From positions 1 through 45,724 of the forward strand of contig CANNQU010000020.1 in the NCBI GenBank assembly GCA_947507965.1: a stretch of 45,724 bases of DNA. Reading direction: 5' to 3'. Below the pieces are notes generated by a model. The model was not told the DNA's origin, did no database searches, and worked only from the letters and a program-made list of their open reading frames with translations. The translations under genes were made by a program, and so were the position numbers. The stretch is from Bacteroidota bacterium (GTDB lineage: Bacteria; Bacteroidota; Bacteroidia; UKL13-3). Of the stretch, positions 1-9,285 are shown one piece after another; position 1 is the stretch's first letter; each line of letters opens with the position of its first letter.

Positions 1-918
1 AGCCTTATAGGTTTTTTTGCCCTCACCATTGGCACGTACCTTATACGTTGCCTTCCCATCAACCACTTCTATTTTTACGCCATCTACATATACGTCGTTT
101 CTTTGCTTTGAATTATAGGCTGTAAGAATAATATCAGCCGTATACTCGCTACCCGAAGATACCGAAGCAGAAGCCGCATTAATGGTGGTTACCAACGCAT
201 CGAATTTAAAATCGGTAGCGTTAATTTGAGTCGACAAATAATTAATTACATCAGTCTCCGTTTTCTTTGCATCGTTTTGATATTTGGTTAGATTGGCAAA
301 GGCCGCTGCTAAAGGCAATGAGTTGAAAGTCTCCTCCAACCAGCTTAGTTGTTGTCCTTCTTTATTTGGGGGTGGTTGATCGCAGCGCAAATCGGATACG
401 ATCGGTGCCAGGATTCCAGCACTATCCCTAGTTAATTCCAAAAGCCGGTCGCGAGTATCATTTATTTTAGCCATGAGCTCCTTCCCTTTCAAATCTTTTT
501 CACCTCCTGAACCTTTGTTTTCCAAGAAATATTGAACGGCTCTTTCCATATCTTTAGCTGCAACTAACTGGCTATCCACTTCCCTTGGATTTTTACCATC
601 TTTTGAATCCTCAAGGAGTAAAATACCCTTTAACTCATCAATATATAAAACAAAGCTATCCGCCATTGCTTTTGCTTTATGCGCCTTCTCAGCAAATGGC
701 TTGGCTTTATCTCCTTGCTTCTCTACTTCCTTATCCATTGCAGCAAGGAGTTTCAAATTCGCTTGATCCAAATTCTTTCCCGCACTTTCCATCGATACTT
801 CAAACTTATAGAAAGCTTTTAAAATCTCGGAAGACACGTTTAACGCCAACATCGCAGTCAATACGAGATACATCATATTGATCATCTTCTGACGTGTTGT
901 AATTTTACCTGATGCCAT
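1..918 (-). CDS. gldM: Gliding motility / type IX secretion protein GldM (partial, C-terminus outside window)
   Basis: The minus strand reads open from an ATG at 918 to the left edge, giving 306 residues without a stop. The protein opens MASGKITTRQKMINMMYLVL, the conserved GldM start, with one membrane helix at about residues 15-33 followed by a long helical and then beta-rich periplasmic part. GldM and GldL form the proton-driven inner-membrane motor of the T9SS; GldM spans the periplasm and contacts the GldK/GldN ring. It follows gldL by about 80 bp in the usual gldK-L-M order, so gldN probably lies just left of the window. The left edge cuts the gene; I see no sign of a biological truncation. 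Confidence 0.96.
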   Translation of the reverse strand, partial: MASGKITTRQKMINMMYLVLTAMLALNVSSEILKAFYKFEVSMESAGKNLDQANLKLLAAMDKEVEKQGDKAKPFAEKAHKAKAMADSFVLYIDELKGILLLEDSKDGKNPREVDSQLVAAKDMERAVQYFLENKGSGGEKDLKGKELMAKINDTRDRLLELTRDSAGILAPIVSDLRCDQPPPNKEGQQLSWLEETFNSLPLAAAFANLTKYQNDAKKTETDVINYLSTQINATDFKFDALVTTINAASASVSSGSEYTADIILTAYNSKQRNDVYVDGVKIEVVDGKATYKVRANGEGKKTYKA

Positions 919-1000
919 TTTTTATATTTTGATTACGATTGTTTATAATTTTAAAGTCACTAAAAAGTCAATGTAACTACTTTATCTTACGTATAAAATA

Positions 1001-1792
1001 TTACGATGGACGACCAACCGACATCGCGTTTAACATATTTCCATAAACGTTGTTCAAATTCGTAAGGTTTTTAGCCAATTTGCCAATTTCCTCTTTAACG
1101 CCTGCTGAATGTGCTTCTGCATTCGAAAGATTACCCAAAACATTACCTAACTTATTATAGAAGGTACTCATGTTTTTGATATGAGAATCGGTATTCTGTA
1201 ATTCAACTTCATATAGCGTATTTAAGGCCGCAAGATTTTTTGTTACTTTTGTTACCTGTTCGGCATATTGTTTTGAATTCTCCGAAGAAGCCGACATGGC
1301 ATTCATAGCCTCCGTTGCTTTAACATAAGAAGTACTTAATCCTTCGATGTTTTTTGAAGCCTTCTGAACATTCTCCGAATAGGCAGAGGTGTTAGCAGCA
1401 GCATTGGAAAGACTTGACATATTATGTACGTTTTCGCTTAATGATTTTAAGCCTACGCCTAAAGTGCCAATTAGATCAGGTGTAACTTTTGCATCGATAA
1501 GCATCTTATCCAATTGAGCCGACACCGAACCTTTTTTCTTTCCAGCTTCGCCTTCTTCTCCAGCTAATTCAGGATAAACCAAACTCCAATCAATATCCTG
1601 ATGTGGTGGTTCAAAAGCAGAGATTGCAAAAATAATCGCCTCTGTAGTTAATCCAATCGTCAACATTTCATTTGCAAATTTTAAGTGCAAAATTTTAAAC
1701 ATGGCTCCTAAAATTACGACAGCGGCACCTAATCCGTAAGTCATTGACAAAAAACGCTTAGCACCTTTGCTTTCAAAAAAACTCTTTTTCAT
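1001..1792 (-). CDS. gldL: Gliding motility / type IX secretion protein GldL
   Basis: 263 residues. Two hydrophobic helices (about residues 14-35 and 43-60) are followed by a long Asn/Ser/Ala-rich, coiled-coil-like cytoplasmic region. The first helix carries the GAAVVILGAMFKILH segment typical of GldL, and the EPP motif directly follows the second helix. GldL is the cytoplasmic-membrane partner of GldM in the T9SS motor. It lies between gldK (89 bp upstream) and gldM (82 bp downstream) on the same strand, consistent with one operon. Length and order are those expected of the family. Confidence 0.96.
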   Translation of the reverse strand: MKKSFFESKGAKRFLSMTYGLGAAVVILGAMFKILHLKFANEMLTIGLTTEAIIFAISAFEPPHQDIDWSLVYPELAGEEGEAGKKKGSVSAQLDKMLIDAKVTPDLIGTLGVGLKSLSENVHNMSSLSNAAANTSAYSENVQKASKNIEGLSTSYVKATEAMNAMSASSENSKQYAEQVTKVTKNLAALNTLYEVELQNTDSHIKNMSTFYNKLGNVLGNLSNAEAHSAGVKEEIGKLAKNLTNLNNVYGNMLNAMSVGRPS

Positions 1793-1880
1793 GTGTGTGA
1801 ATAGTTAAAAATAAATTGATAAATTAGGTTAGAATTATGGTTAAATTAGTGTATTAATAAAATAAAAATTCGGTGAGAAC

Positions 1881-3209
1881 TTATTTTTTGTCCTTGTTTG
1901 AGCGTCCCATATATGGTTGTACACAACGAAATCCGACAAAAGATTTACAGGTATCCTGATACTCATATAAGCGACTGCCGCATTCCAGGTAATAGCCTAC
2001 GTCTTTCCAGCTGCCACCACGTATTACTTTACGTTTAAAGGTTTCCGGTTCATCATCTTTAGCTTGGTACTTATAATCAGGGCTCAAATCGTCAACCACA
2101 GCAACCGACGATTCAAGATAGGCAGAAGATGTCCATTCGGAAACGTTGCCCGCCATATTATACAGGCCGTAGTCATTAGGGAAATAAGAATAAATTTTTA
2201 CAGGATAAAACCCACCATCGGCGATATAGTTACCGCGCCCTGGTTTGAAGTTAGCCAAATAGCAACCTTTGGTATTACGTATATAAGGACCTCCCCAAGG
2301 GAACATATTCTCATCACGTCCACCTCTGGCGGCATACTCCCACTGCGATTCGGTAGGCAATAGAAACTGGGTGCGCTCTAAATCACCAACCGACATGGCC
2401 CAATCATTCATGTGACGAGTTCTCCACCAACAAAAAGCATTCGCTTGATTCCAATTTACCCCTACCACTGGATAGTCATCATAATTTGGATGCCAGAAAT
2501 AGTCCTCCGTCATGGGCTCGTTATAAGAATATGCAAAATCACGAACGAAAACTAAGGTGTCGGGATATACTTGTACTTTATATTTCTTAATAAAATGAGA
2601 GTGATCTTCATTGCTATGCGCTGTTTTTAAATCTTCGGTGCTCTGTACTTTAGCAGAATGAGCAGCAGCCTGGAAATCGAATATTTCATACTTGTAAATC
2701 AAATTACGTACATCCACCTGACGGCGGTGCATAAAACGTTCGCCTGGTTTATAAAGCATCGCTTGACTCGCATCGATGGATTCTTGTGATTCAGGATCAA
2801 ATTTCTCCCGGTAGTTAAGAATGGAATATTGATCATCCAAAGCCGGCTCCTCCCCAATCTGTGTTTTCATCGTTTCAATACTCTGAGATAGGTTTTCTCT
2901 GAAAATCGAATCGGAAACATAATTTACAAACTGACGGTATTCATTATTCGACATCTCGGTATCATCCATATAAAATGCCGGGATTGATACTTGTTTGTTT
3001 TTATGGATTTGATGCGAGCCCACTTCCTGGTCGCTTTGACCCATGTGGTACGTCCCGGTTGGAACATAAATCATTCCAAAGGGCTGAGGATGAGTCCATA
3101 TAGGGCGGTTGGGAACACCGTATAACTCACCATTATCGCCACCCGTACATCCAGCCAATACAATGATTGCCATAACCAAAACATACAGAAATTGAAAACT
3201 TTTACGCAT
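1881..3209 (-). CDS. gldK: Gliding motility / type IX secretion lipoprotein GldK
   Basis: GldK is an outer-membrane-anchored lipoprotein that forms a periplasmic ring with GldN in the T9SS. The N-terminus is a lipoprotein signal with lipobox LAGC, followed by FGMIYVPTGTYHMGQSDQ, the start of a formylglycine-generating-enzyme/sulfatase-modifying-like fold. The C-terminal RGGSWKD and GFRCV motifs complete that fold. I start at the ATG at 3209 (MRKSFQFLYV). In-frame ATGs at 3215 and 3233 also exist, but the 3233 codon overlaps a TAAATTTG -7 element and would lie upstream of the transcription start. It is the first gene of the apparent gldK-L-M operon. Confidence 0.95.
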   Translation of the reverse strand: MRKSFQFLYVLVMAIIVLAGCTGGDNGELYGVPNRPIWTHPQPFGMIYVPTGTYHMGQSDQEVGSHQIHKNKQVSIPAFYMDDTEMSNNEYRQFVNYVSDSIFRENLSQSIETMKTQIGEEPALDDQYSILNYREKFDPESQESIDASQAMLYKPGERFMHRRQVDVRNLIYKYEIFDFQAAAHSAKVQSTEDLKTAHSNEDHSHFIKKYKVQVYPDTLVFVRDFAYSYNEPMTEDYFWHPNYDDYPVVGVNWNQANAFCWWRTRHMNDWAMSVGDLERTQFLLPTESQWEYAARGGRDENMFPWGGPYIRNTKGCYLANFKPGRGNYIADGGFYPVKIYSYFPNDYGLYNMAGNVSEWTSSAYLESSVAVVDDLSPDYKYQAKDDEPETFKRKVIRGGSWKDVGYYLECGSRLYEYQDTCKSFVGFRCVQPYMGRSNKDKK

Positions 3210-3230
3210 AGTCATACTAATTATAGATTG

Positions 3231-3260
3231 CAAATTTAAAAATATTACTCAATTAAACAA
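3231..3260 (-). promoter_or_regulatory. Predicted Bacteroidota-type promoter of gldKLM
   Basis: Read on the minus strand, TTG (3258-3260) is followed by exactly 19 bp and then TAAATTTG (3231-3238). This matches the TTG / 19-21 bp / TAnnTTTG pattern of primary-sigma promoters in this phylum. Transcription would begin near 3224, a few bases upstream of the ATGs at 3215 and 3209, so this element decides the gldK start. Confidence 0.65.
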
Positions 3261-3447
3261 GTTTTGATTAAAAACATATTTAATTCCACTTACCACAATA
3301 GTTTTTGTTTTTCTCAAATTCTAGTATTTAATTACTTAAACGAAACTTTTTGTTTTTTATTGTTTACGTTTTTATTTATTTTTAATTTCCTTGCACCATC
3401 AGTGCCTTTCTCATGAAATCCACCATCGAATCTCACGACCATAAAAC

Positions 3448-4476
3448 TTAGTGCTGCGTGTCTTTCAGGTGACGAGGATCTAGCATATACTTCGTTGGCT
3501 TGGCTGTAATTACGATGCTTTTACAATATTGAACAAATAGCTCATGTGTGGTACGACTTCCTGGTTTCAGACCATTTACCACAAAATCGAAGGCATATCC
3601 CACTTTAAAATCGCCTTGCATAAAACCAATCATTAAATTGATATTATCGCCTTGTCGGTATGATAATCCGCCATAAAATTGTTGATTTAGTATGGCCAGG
3701 GCATTAATATCAATTTGCACGGTGCTTTTGTATTTGACTAAAATGTTAGGTTGAATAACTAAGCCCCCGGTACCGATCATGAAATTCATACCTGCATTAG
3801 CGTAGTAGTGCATGGTAATCGATGAGAAATTAGGAACGAATCCTCCCGACTTGTCGAAAACATTGGCTTCTAATAAGTGAACAGCCGATATTCCTACATT
3901 TAGATCATTTAATAGCGGGTTATAATAATGAGCTCCCACACCTAAATCATTCATCGACTTACTGGTAATAAGCATCGAAGGCACAGAAGGGTCGATTACC
4001 GAAGGATTCTGCAAAACAGATAGTGCTCTAAGCTTTGTACCATCTAACGACTTCTGCATTTGACCATAATACAATCCAAAAGATAATTCGCTCGTATTTT
4101 GAAACGACTTATAATACGCCAAACTTAGTTTCGGTAAAATAAAAGATTGAGGCCCAATTTTATCGTTGATTAAATTAACGGCAACGCCCCATTTTTCAAA
4201 TAATCTAGCCGAAAGATTCAAATATTGAGTAGAGGCCTTAATTTTGTAAGGCGCCACTTTATCCGTGCCGGCTTCGTTTTGAATTAAATCACTCATAAAA
4301 CCTGCATACTGCTCGTGAACCAATAAGCTCACGCACATTTTATCTTTCACCTTGCCTGCATAGGAAGGATTAAATGACACTTCATTGAATTGAAAATGTG
4401 TTTGGTATCCATCCTGTTGCGACCAAGCATTTACAGTTAAAGCAACAAAAAACAATAGCGTAATTTTCTTAATCAT
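3448..4476 (-). CDS. PorP/SprF family type IX secretion outer-membrane protein
   Basis: 342 residues with a Sec signal peptide (MIKKITLLFFVALTVNAWSQ). The mature start is typical of PorP/SprF proteins (FNEVSFNPSYAGK), followed by alternating amphipathic strands of an outer-membrane beta-barrel. These proteins associate with the T9SS and with surface attachment of some cargo. It lies directly upstream of gldK on the same strand, a common arrangement. A 214-bp gap and a separate promoter in front of gldK suggest it can be transcribed on its own. A -7-like TATATTTG lies at 4526-4533 on the minus strand. Confidence 0.9.
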   Translation of the reverse strand: MIKKITLLFFVALTVNAWSQQDGYQTHFQFNEVSFNPSYAGKVKDKMCVSLLVHEQYAGFMSDLIQNEAGTDKVAPYKIKASTQYLNLSARLFEKWGVAVNLINDKIGPQSFILPKLSLAYYKSFQNTSELSFGLYYGQMQKSLDGTKLRALSVLQNPSVIDPSVPSMLITSKSMNDLGVGAHYYNPLLNDLNVGISAVHLLEANVFDKSGGFVPNFSSITMHYYANAGMNFMIGTGGLVIQPNILVKYKSTVQIDINALAILNQQFYGGLSYRQGDNINLMIGFMQGDFKVGYAFDFVVNGLKPGSRTTHELFVQYCKSIVITAKPTKYMLDPRHLKDTQH

Positions 4477-4691
4477 ATTTCCTTTTTTAGTTAAAGGTGC
4501 ACGTATGCAAATACGTATATTTCTTCAAATATAACAAAAAAAAATAGAAAGAAAACGTTTTACACCTTATAATCGTTTCTTCTGGCTCGAAAGAAGCACA
4601 AAAATGGTGATGGTATCACCTACGAAAAACTGCTTTTCTCATTGCTTGTGACGACCATCAAACGATGGTGTCCAACGAATAGGATGCATTT

Positions 4692-5735
4692 TCATCGCTT
4701 CATTTTCTGCGCTGGAAGTTCTATGGCATGATACATTATAACGGCCCCGATGAGCGTACTGGAAAAACTCAGTAAAACAATAAGATTCTGCGAAAGCCCC
4801 TGAATATATAGATAGTCGACTTTACACCAAAACCAAATCGCTAAGAAATGTAGCAAGTAAAATTGAAAACTAATATTTCCTAAATAAACGAAGACCCGGT
4901 TTCCAAGAAATTTTGATATCATTCCTTGTTCGAAGCTAAACACAAAAATGAGAGCGGCGGCACTTGGTAAATAGTATATTACAAATCGGAAGTTTTCAGG
5001 CACTTGTTGATGCCATGCCACACAACCTATTACAACAAAAATGGCTACGATCTCCAAGGCGGTGCCTCGCATGATGGAGTGATGTAGCGGGATGCCTTTA
5101 TACATTATATATAAACCGATGCCACATAAAAACAATGCCAAATTAGATAACGGAAATAAATAGAACCAAAATTTAGCTATGGATGGGTCGTCTAAAAACC
5201 AAATGGCAACACCTTGCACCAAAATGAACCCTAAAACAATAATAATTCCGGTGGTCCATTTTACTTTATGAAGAGAGGCAATTAAAAAAGGAAATAAAAA
5301 ATAAAAAAATATTTCAACTGATAAACTCCATGCCGGTGGGTTTAAAAACCACTGATACCCATTATTGGGCACCCAGGCTTGAACCAATAAAAAATTGGAA
5401 AGAAGAATCGAAATGTAATTTCTGTTAGTCCATAACTCCTGTGCAAAATAAAACGACAACAAAAGCATTACCCAGGTGGAAGGATATATTTTTAAAAATC
5501 GCTTCCAATAGAATCGTACGATGGAAGGGTAGTGTAACGTCGAAAATTTGTCGTAATAGTTGTAGGAAAGAATAAATCCACTGAGAATAAAGAAGAAGTT
5601 TACACCAATAAATCCTTGCTTAAGCCATACTTTATAGTCTAAAAACCAAGATCCTTCTTGCGTAACAAAGGAAGTATGCGACAAGAAAACCATCAAGGCG
5701 AATACAAAACGAAACGATGTTAGCGAACGAATCAA
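4692..5735 (-). CDS. Membrane acyltransferase 3 family protein (OafA/YrhL-like)
   Basis: 347 residues with about ten hydrophobic helices and the family's N-terminal block: MIRSLTSFRFVFALMVFLSH, with the conserved R and H of the acyltransferase-3 active site, then GVNFFFILSGFILSYNY. Members move acyl groups (often acetyl) onto surface sugars, exopolysaccharide or lipids in the cytoplasmic membrane. The substrate cannot be told. It lies just downstream of the alpha-amylase on the same strand (54-bp gap) and could be co-transcribed with it, though no functional link is evident. Confidence 0.9.
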   Translation of the reverse strand: MIRSLTSFRFVFALMVFLSHTSFVTQEGSWFLDYKVWLKQGFIGVNFFFILSGFILSYNYYDKFSTLHYPSIVRFYWKRFLKIYPSTWVMLLLSFYFAQELWTNRNYISILLSNFLLVQAWVPNNGYQWFLNPPAWSLSVEIFFYFLFPFLIASLHKVKWTTGIIIVLGFILVQGVAIWFLDDPSIAKFWFYLFPLSNLALFLCGIGLYIMYKGIPLHHSIMRGTALEIVAIFVVIGCVAWHQQVPENFRFVIYYLPSAAALIFVFSFEQGMISKFLGNRVFVYLGNISFQFYLLHFLAIWFWCKVDYLYIQGLSQNLIVLLSFSSTLIGAVIMYHAIELPAQKMKR

Positions 5736-5789
5736 AAGAGGACCGTATTTAAAGTAATCCCATTTCTGAGTTGGACGTGTTGACTCATA

Positions 5790-8615
5790 TTATTCTATGA
5801 TTAATTTTTCAATCCAATGATTACCGGCCGACTCCAGTTCAACGAAGTACAATCCAGAAGCTAGATTTAAATACGGGAAGTGATATGTATTATTCACAGA
5901 AAAGTCGTTCGCTTTTTGACAGAGGACTTTGCCTGTAATATCTTTAATATGGAGGGTTGAAATGCCACCATCCGTTACCATTAATGTAATTAAATGTTGG
6001 GCAGGATTAGGATATAGCTTCATACGATTATTCGTGTTTGAAATTTGGGGAGTCATTCCGTTTCCGGCCGGCTTGGCGGTTATCCAGGAAGGCAAAGCTA
6101 CCCGCGGAGTGGTGTAAACATGATATTCGCCGGGCTGAAATAAGTAAGAAATGGCCATGTTATTAACGTAAATGCTATCGCCTGAGAAATAATCATACCA
6201 CCATCCGGTTTGCTGAAAATTTGGTGTACCCGACTGCGCAACAACATCGAAATTGCAAAGTGTAGTTACCTTTAAGTTGGTTCCAGTTACTTTTGCATTT
6301 TTCACCATGGTGCTCGTATTCCATTCGTAATTAGAAGTTCTAAATTCGGGGTTGGCATGAAGTAATTGCATCGCTCCAAAAACCTGGTACAAATGATAGC
6401 GATTGGGGTCGAGCAAATAATCCCATTTAATAGGTTTAGCGTCGGTTCTACAGGTACTGTTTATGGTGCCATTGCCACAGCGATTGATACTATAATCGTA
6501 TCCTAATTCGCCAAACTGCCAAATCATTTTTGGGCCTGGCTGAGAGTAGAACAACGCAGCGGCGGCTTCATTGCGCTTTAGGGCGGTATTAAAATCTTTG
6601 ACGAAATAACTACCACTCGAATTGCCATATTGCAGGTTCTTATACATCAATCGCTCCTCATCATGACTCTCCATATAAAGCACCAGATTATTGTTGTTGA
6701 AGCTTCTCGCCTTGGCGCTCCCCCAACTTAGGTTGCTATTGCTTGAGTAACCCATGGTATTTTGATTGTACTCGTTGTTCATTATTCCCCATAACATAAA
6801 ACCACGATTAGCCAGCTCTTTTTCCTCACTATTATCGCCAAGATGTTCCAGAATCATATAGGCAGAAGGCGAATAGGTTTTCACTTTATCATCAATGCGC
6901 TGCCATAAATCAATTCGACTTTGATCGAACTGCCCCCAAAGGCCAACATCACCGCCGCTATTCTTTTGTGTAAATCCTTTGGATAAGTCGAAACGAAATC
7001 CATCTAATTTGAACTCCTGAATCCAATACGACAGCACCGTATCAACAAAATCTTTGGTATAGCCACTTTCATGGTTAAAATCATAACCAACACTAAATGG
7101 ATGGGTAGCTGCAATATTAAACCAAGGGCTTTGTGCGGTTACCTGTCCGGTTGTTGAATTGAAATACATCTGAACCATTGGGCTCTGTCCGAAGGAATGA
7201 TTTAAAACCATATCCATTATCACTGCAATACCATTTTGATGGCATTTGTCGATGAGTTGCTTTAACTCATTTTTGTGCCCGTAGGCCTTATCCACGGCGA
7301 AATAAAAATCAGGATTGTATCCCCAACTTTCATTGCCTTCAAACTCATTAAATGGCATCAATTCCAGTGCGTTTATTCCCATTCGCTTCAAATACTCAAG
7401 CGAGTCCATTATCGTTTTAAAATTATGGTTTTGATGAAAATCGCGAATTAGCAATTCATAAACATTTAAATTATCTCGGTTAGGCTTCGTAAAATTGGCA
7501 CTGTATTGCCAATTAAATGCCGACTGCCCGATTTGAAAAACGGAAACGATTCCATTGGTTTTACCCGTAGGGTATTGCTTCAGATTAGGGTATATGGAAG
7601 ACGGGATATATTTGTCATTCCAAGGATCTAAAACCTTATCACACATGGGGTCGGCTACTTTCAATGCCCCATCAATTAAATATTGATAGGCATATTCGAT
7701 ACTGCTTTGCAATCCCGTTAATGTAATCCAGAAATATTTGCCATCAGGGGTTTTATTCATCAACGTGGAAGCATTGGGATACCAATCGGTAAAATCGCCA
7801 ACGACATAAATATAATTTTTATACGGTGCAATGAGGCATAACGTAACAGAAGAGGCATTAAGGTAGGTAATTCCGGGTGTCACGCCCATCGGTAATGAAG
7901 CAATCGGTGTGGTGCCATATACGACATAGCGTAGGGTGTCGTATGTGGTATTGCCATTATACGTAGCCGCAATCACCATTTTAACATTTCCAACAGACGA
8001 GGCTAGTGTATTAAACGCAAGAATAGAATCATTCGGTAAGCTAGCCACCTGAACGCCGTTTTCAAACAAGGTTAAGGCTGCTCTTTTTGAAGTGGTCGCC
8101 AGTACATGAACCGAATCATTTAAATTTATGATACTCCCTTTTGCAGGTGAGTTAAAGCTTACTGCAAAAATATTGGCCGGATAGATGGGGGCAAAAATAT
8201 CATTACCACCATTATCTTTACCCGTTTTACTCCCATCTCCATTTCTAAAAACCATGGCTAATTTCTGAATGGTTTCTCCTGCTAAAACATTAAAGGCCGA
8301 ACGCAAGCTAGGAGCCAATTTATAGGTATAGCTATTATTCCCTAAAGAGGTCATCTTCCAGGCGTTATTTACTTGCCCCCATGTCGTGAACACATGTTTC
8401 CAATCGGTGTTGCTGGTGCTTAAATTAGTAATTAATCCAATGTGAATATAAACATCACAAGCACAATTGATTAATCCGGCAGATCCTTTGGATGCATCGT
8501 AGGTTATGGTAACCGAGTCGGTTTCTATGGGAAACGCAGGAGTGGTAATAACCACTTGCGAACGAATGAATATAAAAGGGAGGAGTGATAAGAATAAAAA
8601 GAATCTACGTTTCAT
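5790..8615 (-). CDS. Secreted alpha-amylase family (GH13) protein with T9SS sorting tail
   Basis: 941 residues. There is a signal peptide (about residues 1-20), N-terminal beta-sandwich regions including a glycogen-binding-like segment (YIYVVGDFTDWYPN), and then a GH13 catalytic barrel. The three acidic catalytic positions are visible: the nucleophile Asp in GFRFDLSKG, the acid/base Glu in MILEHLGD, and the third Asp in ESHDEERL. The last ~75 residues start at KLYPNPA and end KLIIE, a T9SS type A sorting domain, so the enzyme should be exported across the outer membrane and surface-bound or released. The likely role is cutting starch or other alpha-glucans outside the cell. The neighbouring glgB points to alpha-glucan metabolism. 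Confidence 0.93.
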   Translation of the reverse strand: MKRRFFLFLSLLPFIFIRSQVVITTPAFPIETDSVTITYDASKGSAGLINCACDVYIHIGLITNLSTSNTDWKHVFTTWGQVNNAWKMTSLGNNSYTYKLAPSLRSAFNVLAGETIQKLAMVFRNGDGSKTGKDNGGNDIFAPIYPANIFAVSFNSPAKGSIINLNDSVHVLATTSKRAALTLFENGVQVASLPNDSILAFNTLASSVGNVKMVIAATYNGNTTYDTLRYVVYGTTPIASLPMGVTPGITYLNASSVTLCLIAPYKNYIYVVGDFTDWYPNASTLMNKTPDGKYFWITLTGLQSSIEYAYQYLIDGALKVADPMCDKVLDPWNDKYIPSSIYPNLKQYPTGKTNGIVSVFQIGQSAFNWQYSANFTKPNRDNLNVYELLIRDFHQNHNFKTIMDSLEYLKRMGINALELMPFNEFEGNESWGYNPDFYFAVDKAYGHKNELKQLIDKCHQNGIAVIMDMVLNHSFGQSPMVQMYFNSTTGQVTAQSPWFNIAATHPFSVGYDFNHESGYTKDFVDTVLSYWIQEFKLDGFRFDLSKGFTQKNSGGDVGLWGQFDQSRIDLWQRIDDKVKTYSPSAYMILEHLGDNSEEKELANRGFMLWGIMNNEYNQNTMGYSSNSNLSWGSAKARSFNNNNLVLYMESHDEERLMYKNLQYGNSSGSYFVKDFNTALKRNEAAAALFYSQPGPKMIWQFGELGYDYSINRCGNGTINSTCRTDAKPIKWDYLLDPNRYHLYQVFGAMQLLHANPEFRTSNYEWNTSTMVKNAKVTGTNLKVTTLCNFDVVAQSGTPNFQQTGWWYDYFSGDSIYVNNMAISYLFQPGEYHVYTTPRVALPSWITAKPAGNGMTPQISNTNNRMKLYPNPAQHLITLMVTDGGISTLHIKDITGKVLCQKANDFSVNNTYHFPYLNLASGLYFVELESAGNHWIEKLIIE

Positions 8616-8670
8616 AATTCAAGCGAGAGTAATATACAAAAATACAATTTATCTGATCTGTTTTTCATAA

Positions 8671-8711
8671 AAAGAGGCCTGTCTCAAACGAAACAGGCCT
8701 CTTTGAGTTTT
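8671..8711 (-). terminator. Rho-independent terminator after the bacilliredoxin gene
   Basis: Perfect 12-bp inverted repeat (8671-8682 with 8693-8704, core GAGGCCTGT) with a 10-base loop. On the minus strand the stem is followed by a short T-run. It lies just after the stop codon of the bacilliredoxin gene and upstream of the amylase start, so it separates the two transcription units. The plus strand also has a T-run after the stem, but no plus-strand gene ends here. Confidence 0.85.
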
Positions 8712-8722
8712 TTCATTATCGC

Positions 8723-9166
8723 TTAACAGAACTCATTATAAGCCGCTTGAAGGTTGTCGGCAATCATCTGAGCACTTCTACCTTCAATATTATGTCGCTC
8801 AATCATATGAACCAGCTCGCCATCTTTAAACAATGCGATTGCCGGTGATGAAGGAGGATAAGGCAATAAAAACTCGCGTGCCTTGGTTACCGCATCGCCC
8901 TCCATTCCGGCAAATACAGTAATTAATTCGCTTGGGTTTTTGCCATTTTCTAACGACTTACAAACTCCTGGACGTGCGGTACCTGCGGCACAACCACAAA
9001 CGGAGTTAATCACTAATAATTGCGTGCCTTGCTTCTTATTTAACTCCAACTCAACTTCCGTTGCGTTCATCAATTGTTTAAAACCTACGCGAGTTAATTC
9101 GTCTCGCATCGGGGCTACTAACATTTCGGGATACATAATTAAATATAGGATTAATATTTGAAGCAA
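8723..9166 (-). CDS. Bacilliredoxin, BrxA/BrxB (YphP/DUF1094) family
   Basis: 147 residues, the usual family length. The active-site motif is a CGC (NSVCGCAAGTARPG, about residues 54-67), typical of BrxA/BrxB proteins that reverse bacillithiol or other thiol adducts on proteins. The C-terminal HMIERHNIEGRSAQMI block also matches the family. Cytoplasmic, with no signal peptide. The gene is transcribed alone, divergent from glgB, and ends at a strong terminator. Whether this organism makes bacillithiol cannot be judged from the window. Confidence 0.92.
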   Translation of the reverse strand: MLQILILYLIMYPEMLVAPMRDELTRVGFKQLMNATEVELELNKKQGTQLLVINSVCGCAAGTARPGVCKSLENGKNPSELITVFAGMEGDAVTKAREFLLPYPPSSPAIALFKDGELVHMIERHNIEGRSAQMIADNLQAAYNEFC

Positions 9167-9254
9167 ATTTAAACAAAACTTATCTAAAATAGAGCATCTC
9201 TTTTAAATTTCACTCAAACCCATGAAGGGTAACGTACGGATCATATTATTCGCT

Positions 9255-9262
9255 TACTTTTG
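9255..9262 (+). promoter_or_regulatory. Predicted -7 element of glgB
   Basis: TACTTTTG matches TAnnTTTG. Transcription would start at about 9268-9270, so the in-frame ATG at 9265 is unlikely to be the true start, while those at 9271 and 9286 are usable. No clear TTG lies at the expected -33 distance. Confidence 0.5.
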
Positions 9263-9285
9263 CTATGTTTATGATTGCACCCAAA

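Noticed and set aside
585-881. Plus-strand open frame of 98 codons
   Set aside because: It is antisense to gldM, which has strong family signatures over the same bases.
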